A DNA stretch of 24,281 nt from an uncultured Clostridia bacterium (GTDB taxonomy: Bacteria; Bacillota; Clostridia; Christensenellales; Borkfalkiaceae): assembly GCA_947581885.1 (NCBI GenBank), contig CANPWF010000006.1, positions 1 through 24,281 of the forward strand. Reading direction: 5' to 3'. Shown in pieces: positions 21,584-24,281 of the stretch. The position numbers and the translations under genes were made by a program. Each line of letters opens with the position of its first letter. Within the stretch, counting starts at the first letter, position 1. Under the pieces are notes generated by a model. It saw nothing but the letters and a program-made list of their open reading frames with translations. It was not told the origin of the DNA and ran no database searches.

Positions 21584-22530
21584 TGCGGCTCTTCCTATTC
21601 TGTTTTCTGCTCTCGTTTTTACTCTCGTTCGTCCTCTGCGCCGTGCTCATTCCGACGCTCAAAAAGCTCCATGCGGGGCAGAATATCCTGCAATATGTGA
21701 AAGAACACAAGGACAAAGGCGGGACTCCGACGATGGGCGGGCTCGCCTTTATCGCCGCCGCCTCTGTTTCGGCGGCTGTTTTCTGTCCGCAACGGGACAA
21801 GCCCTTCTTCGTCTCCCTCGCCGTGGGGCTTTCCTACCTTCTCGTCGGCTTTTTGGACGACCTTCTTAAAAAGAAGAGGGGGAAGAATTTGGGGCTGTAT
21901 CCCTATCAGAAGATCCTCTTTCAGCTCGCCGTCGCTGTGATCGCCTCCGTTTGGTGCTGTCTGGAAGGGCTTACCGTCCTGCGCATTCCCTATACCAAAC
22001 TTTCCTTCGATATCGGTTGGGGGATGCTCCCGCTCGGCGTATTTCTGTTTCTTGCCACCGTGAACGCCGTCAACCTCACCGACGGGCTGGATGGGCTCGC
22101 CGCCTCTTCATGCGCCTTCTTCTTCCTTGCAATGGGCGTTCTTATTGCCTTGCAAGGGGGAAGAAGCCTTCCTGCCCTTAGCTACTGCTTAACGGGTGCG
22201 CTGTGCGCATATCTTGTTTTCAACACGTCCCGCGCGAGCGTCTTTATGGGGGATACGGGCTCGCTCTCCCTCGGGGGATTCGCCGCCTGTATTTCCCTTT
22301 TTTCGGGGAACGCGTTGACTGTTGCGATCGTCGGTTTCGTCTTTGTCCTTTCAAGCATATCCGTCATTGTCCAAGTAATATATTATAAAAAAACGGGCAG
22401 ACGGGTCTTTTTGATGGCACCCCTCCATCACCATTTCCAACAGAAGGGCTACTCGGAGGCGAAGATCTCCTATGCTTACGCCATTCTGACGGCGATCCTC
22501 GGGGCGACCGTTCTCATTCCCTTTGCCTGA
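21583..22530 (+). CDS. mraY: Phospho-MurNAc-pentapeptide transferase
   Basis: Integral membrane enzyme that transfers phospho-MurNAc-pentapeptide from UDP to undecaprenyl phosphate, forming lipid I. The 315 residues have about ten membrane helices and the family motifs HKDKGGTPTMGG (42-53), FLDD with Asp92 and Asp93, NAVNLTDGLDGLA (161-173), FMGDTGSLSLGG (221-232) and MAPLHHHFQ (278-286) with the catalytic His triplet. Length is close to that of other Gram-positive MraY. Its ATG shares one base with the murE stop (TAATG). A 33 bp gap with a ribosome binding site follows before murD. Confidence 0.97.
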   Translation: MRLFLFCFLLSFLLSFVLCAVLIPTLKKLHAGQNILQYVKEHKDKGGTPTMGGLAFIAAASVSAAVFCPQRDKPFFVSLAVGLSYLLVGFLDDLLKKKRGKNLGLYPYQKILFQLAVAVIASVWCCLEGLTVLRIPYTKLSFDIGWGMLPLGVFLFLATVNAVNLTDGLDGLAASSCAFFFLAMGVLIALQGGRSLPALSYCLTGALCAYLVFNTSRASVFMGDTGSLSLGGFAACISLFSGNALTVAIVGFVFVLSSISVIVQVIYYKKTGRRVFLMAPLHHHFQQKGYSEAKISYAYAILTAILGATVLIPFA

Positions 22531-22563
22531 TTTCCCGCCGAAACGGGAAGAAGGAGGGCAAAA

Positions 22564-23970
22564 TTGCTTTTTTCCACACAAACTTTTTTGGTTGCGGGGC
22601 TGTCCCGCTCGGGGATCGCGGCGGGGGAATATCTCTCCTCCCGCGGTGCGAAGGTCTATCTCTATGACGACGTGGACGACGAGAACGTCCGCGCGGCTAT
22701 TTCGCGGCTCGAAGGGGCAGGATGCAGACAAATTCCGAAGGACGAGCTCCCTTCGTGTATCGAAAAGTGCGACGTGCTCGTGCTCTCCCCGGGCATCCCC
22801 GTCGACCATTCTCTTCCCGTGGCATTCAAACGGGCGGGGAAGCGGATCATCGGGGAAGCGGAACTCGGTGCCCTCGCCCTTCGCTCTCCTTGTGTCGCCG
22901 TGACGGGGACGAACGGCAAAACGACCACCGTCACCATGCTCGAAAGTATCTTCCGCACGGCGGGGATCAATGCCGTCGCGTGCGGGAATGTAGGGAAGCC
23001 GCTCACTTCCGCCCTTGCCGAACTCAACGAAAACAGCGTCGCCGTCGTCGAGATCTCGTCCTTTCAGCTCGAAACGCTGTACTCTTTGAAACCGCACGTC
23101 TCCGTCGTTCTCAACGTGACGGAAGATCATCTCAACCGCCATTACAACATGGAGAATTACGTCTACTTAAAGTCCCGTATCCTCAAAAATTCGGCGGAGA
23201 GCGAGTATGCGGTGTTGAATTACGACGATCCCATCGTGCGCACTTTTGCCGAAAAGACCAAGGCGCGTGTCGTCTGGTTTTCCCTTCATGAACAGGTGGA
23301 CGGGGGAACGTTGCAGGAAGGAAGCTTCTGTTTCCGCGGCGAACCCGTGTTCCGTGCGGACGAACTTCCCGTCGACGGCGATCACAACCGCGCCAACGCC
23401 CTCGCGGCGATCGTCGCCGCCAAGCTCATGGGGGTGGGGAACGCGAGCATCACCGCCGCCCTCAAAACCTTCCGCGGCGTGAAGCATCGGCTCGAAAAGA
23501 TCGGCACCCTCAACGGGGTAACCTTCATCGACGATTCCAAGGCGACCAACGTCGATTCCGCGATCAAGGCGGTGGAGAGCGTGAAAGGGGAGAGCGTCCT
23601 GCTCGTCGGCGGGAAAGACAAGGGATATTCGTATGAACCGCTCTTCGAAGCCCTCAAACGTTCGTCCGTCGTCCATGCCGTCATCTACGGGGAGAACGCC
23701 TTCCGCGTCCTCAATGCGGCGATCAAGAGCGGATACACTTCCGTGACCCTTTGCCGTCCCTTCGATCTCGCCGTGCGCGTTGCCTATCTCTCGGCGAAAG
23801 AGGGCCAGAACGTGCTCCTTTCTCCCGCCTCGGCGAGCTTCGACGCGTTTTCGAGCTACGAGGAGCGCGGGAACCGATTTGCGGAACTTCTGGAACTTCT
23901 TCGCAGGGAAAAGGAAGGGGCGACGCTCTCTGCTGTGCGGACGGAGGGGCGGGGTGAAGAGGGAGAATAA
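22564..23970 (+). CDS. murD: UDP-MurNAc-L-alanine--D-glutamate ligase
   Basis: ATP-dependent ligase that adds D-glutamate, the product of MurI, to UDP-MurNAc-L-Ala in the cytoplasm. The 468 residues include VAGLSRSGIAAGEYL near the start, SPGIP (75-79), VTGTNGKTTT (113-122), SSFQLETL and NVTEDHLNRH, the GDHNRANALAA motif, GVKHRLEKIG, FIDDSKATN and VLLVGGKDKG, all standard for MurD. The start codon is TTG at 22564, with AGGAGG six bases upstream; no ATG lies near it. Its last 17 bases overlap the next gene. Confidence 0.96.
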   Translation: MLFSTQTFLVAGLSRSGIAAGEYLSSRGAKVYLYDDVDDENVRAAISRLEGAGCRQIPKDELPSCIEKCDVLVLSPGIPVDHSLPVAFKRAGKRIIGEAELGALALRSPCVAVTGTNGKTTTVTMLESIFRTAGINAVACGNVGKPLTSALAELNENSVAVVEISSFQLETLYSLKPHVSVVLNVTEDHLNRHYNMENYVYLKSRILKNSAESEYAVLNYDDPIVRTFAEKTKARVVWFSLHEQVDGGTLQEGSFCFRGEPVFRADELPVDGDHNRANALAAIVAAKLMGVGNASITAALKTFRGVKHRLEKIGTLNGVTFIDDSKATNVDSAIKAVESVKGESVLLVGGKDKGYSYEPLFEALKRSSVVHAVIYGENAFRVLNAAIKSGYTSVTLCRPFDLAVRVAYLSAKEGQNVLLSPASASFDAFSSYEERGNRFAELLELLRREKEGATLSAVRTEGRGEEGE

Positions 23971-24281
23971 ACTTGTTCTCCCGAAGAAAACGGGAAAGGG
24001 GGACCTGCTCTTTCTCGCCGCCGTCGTTTTGTTGGCGTGTTACGGCGTGGTGTGCGTGTACTCCGCGAGCTACTATAACGCCGAAGTACAGTACGGCGAC
24101 GCTCTGTATTTCGTCAAAAAGCAGGTCTTGGGGTTGGTGCTCGGGCTTTTTGCCCTTGTCGGGATGGCTATCCTTCCCTATCGGAAACTCAAAAAGACGG
24201 GGATCCCCGCCCTTATCCTCTCCCTCGTGCTCCTCGCGCTCGTCTTTGTGCCCAATATCGGGCGGACGAGCTACGGTGCGA
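23954..24281 (+). CDS. ftsW: FtsW/SpoVE-type peptidoglycan glycosyltransferase, partial (3' end outside window)
   Basis: SEDS-family membrane polymerase that makes glycan strands together with the class B PBP. The start is GTG at 23954, with GGAGGGG just upstream, overlapping murD by 17 bp. The 109 visible residues show a basic N-terminus (KRENKLVLPKKTGKGD), a first helix LLFLAAVVLLACYGVVCVYS, then SASYYNAEVQYGDALYFVKK, a typical FtsW/SpoVE loop, and two further helices before VPNIGRTSYGA, where the family usually has an 'N-G-A-x-R-W' region next. The call of FtsW over SpoVE or RodA rests on position after murD. Confidence 0.92.
   Translation, partial: MKRENKLVLPKKTGKGDLLFLAAVVLLACYGVVCVYSASYYNAEVQYGDALYFVKKQVLGLVLGLFALVGMAILPYRKLKKTGIPALILSLVLLALVFVPNIGRTSYGA

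Noticed and set aside
1..24281. CRISPR arrays, tRNA or rRNA genes, riboswitches and prophage
   Set aside because: I looked for regular repeat-spacer patterns, cloverleaf-like segments ending in CCA and long structured leaders, and saw none. Apart from the IS end there is no sign of mobile DNA.

Overview
The window looks like chromosomal DNA of an endospore-forming, Gram-positive Bacillota, most likely a Clostridia lineage with fairly high G+C. The evidence is yabP-yabQ-divIC in the B. subtilis order, strong GGAGG-type ribosome binding sites, sigma-A promoters of TTGACA/TATAAT type, LexA boxes of Gram-positive type, and a complete-looking dcw (division and cell wall) cluster. The DNPR motif in MurE points to meso-diaminopimelate peptidoglycan. 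Genus and species cannot be told from the sequence.

Layout. (1) 1-233: the 3' end of an IS transposase and the probable IS right end. (2) 265-2904, + strand: yabP, yabQ and a divIC-like gene, then a Ppx/GppA-type phosphatase and an M50-like membrane metalloprotease, tightly packed and often overlapping by 4 bp. (3) 2983-3758: a small XRE regulator (-) and a DtxR/MntR-type metalloregulator (+) on divergent promoters. (4) 3848-9328, + strand: a membrane module with a strong promoter overlapped by tandem TGATATCA palindromes. It holds an SPFH protein, a NatA/NatB-like ABC exporter, an unrecognised eight-helix membrane protein, a 61-residue ribbon-helix-helix protein and two unrecognised membrane proteins. 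(5) 9348-14600, - strand: an XRE-cupin regulator and potABCD polyamine transporter operon, separated from (4) by a shared terminator. (6) 14813-16105: rpsT (-) and murI (+) on overlapping, face-to-face promoters. (7) 15930-16176: three LexA-like boxes, then the mraZ promoter with tandem GGTGGA boxes. (8) 16218 to the end: mraZ, rsmH, ftsL, a class B PBP, murE, mraY, murD and ftsW (cut by the window edge). murF is missing from its usual place between murE and mraY.

How it fits together. MurI makes D-glutamate. MurD and MurE add D-Glu and the diamino acid to the UDP-MurNAc peptide, MraY loads it on the lipid carrier, and FtsW with the class B PBP polymerises and crosslinks it at the septum with FtsL and DivIC. 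MraZ probably autoregulates this operon. The pot operon imports spermidine or putrescine, probably controlled by its own XRE-cupin protein. The SPFH/ABC/ribbon-helix-helix module is the least understood part and the best candidate here for an undescribed system.

All product calls come from reading motifs, lengths and gene order. No database search was run.
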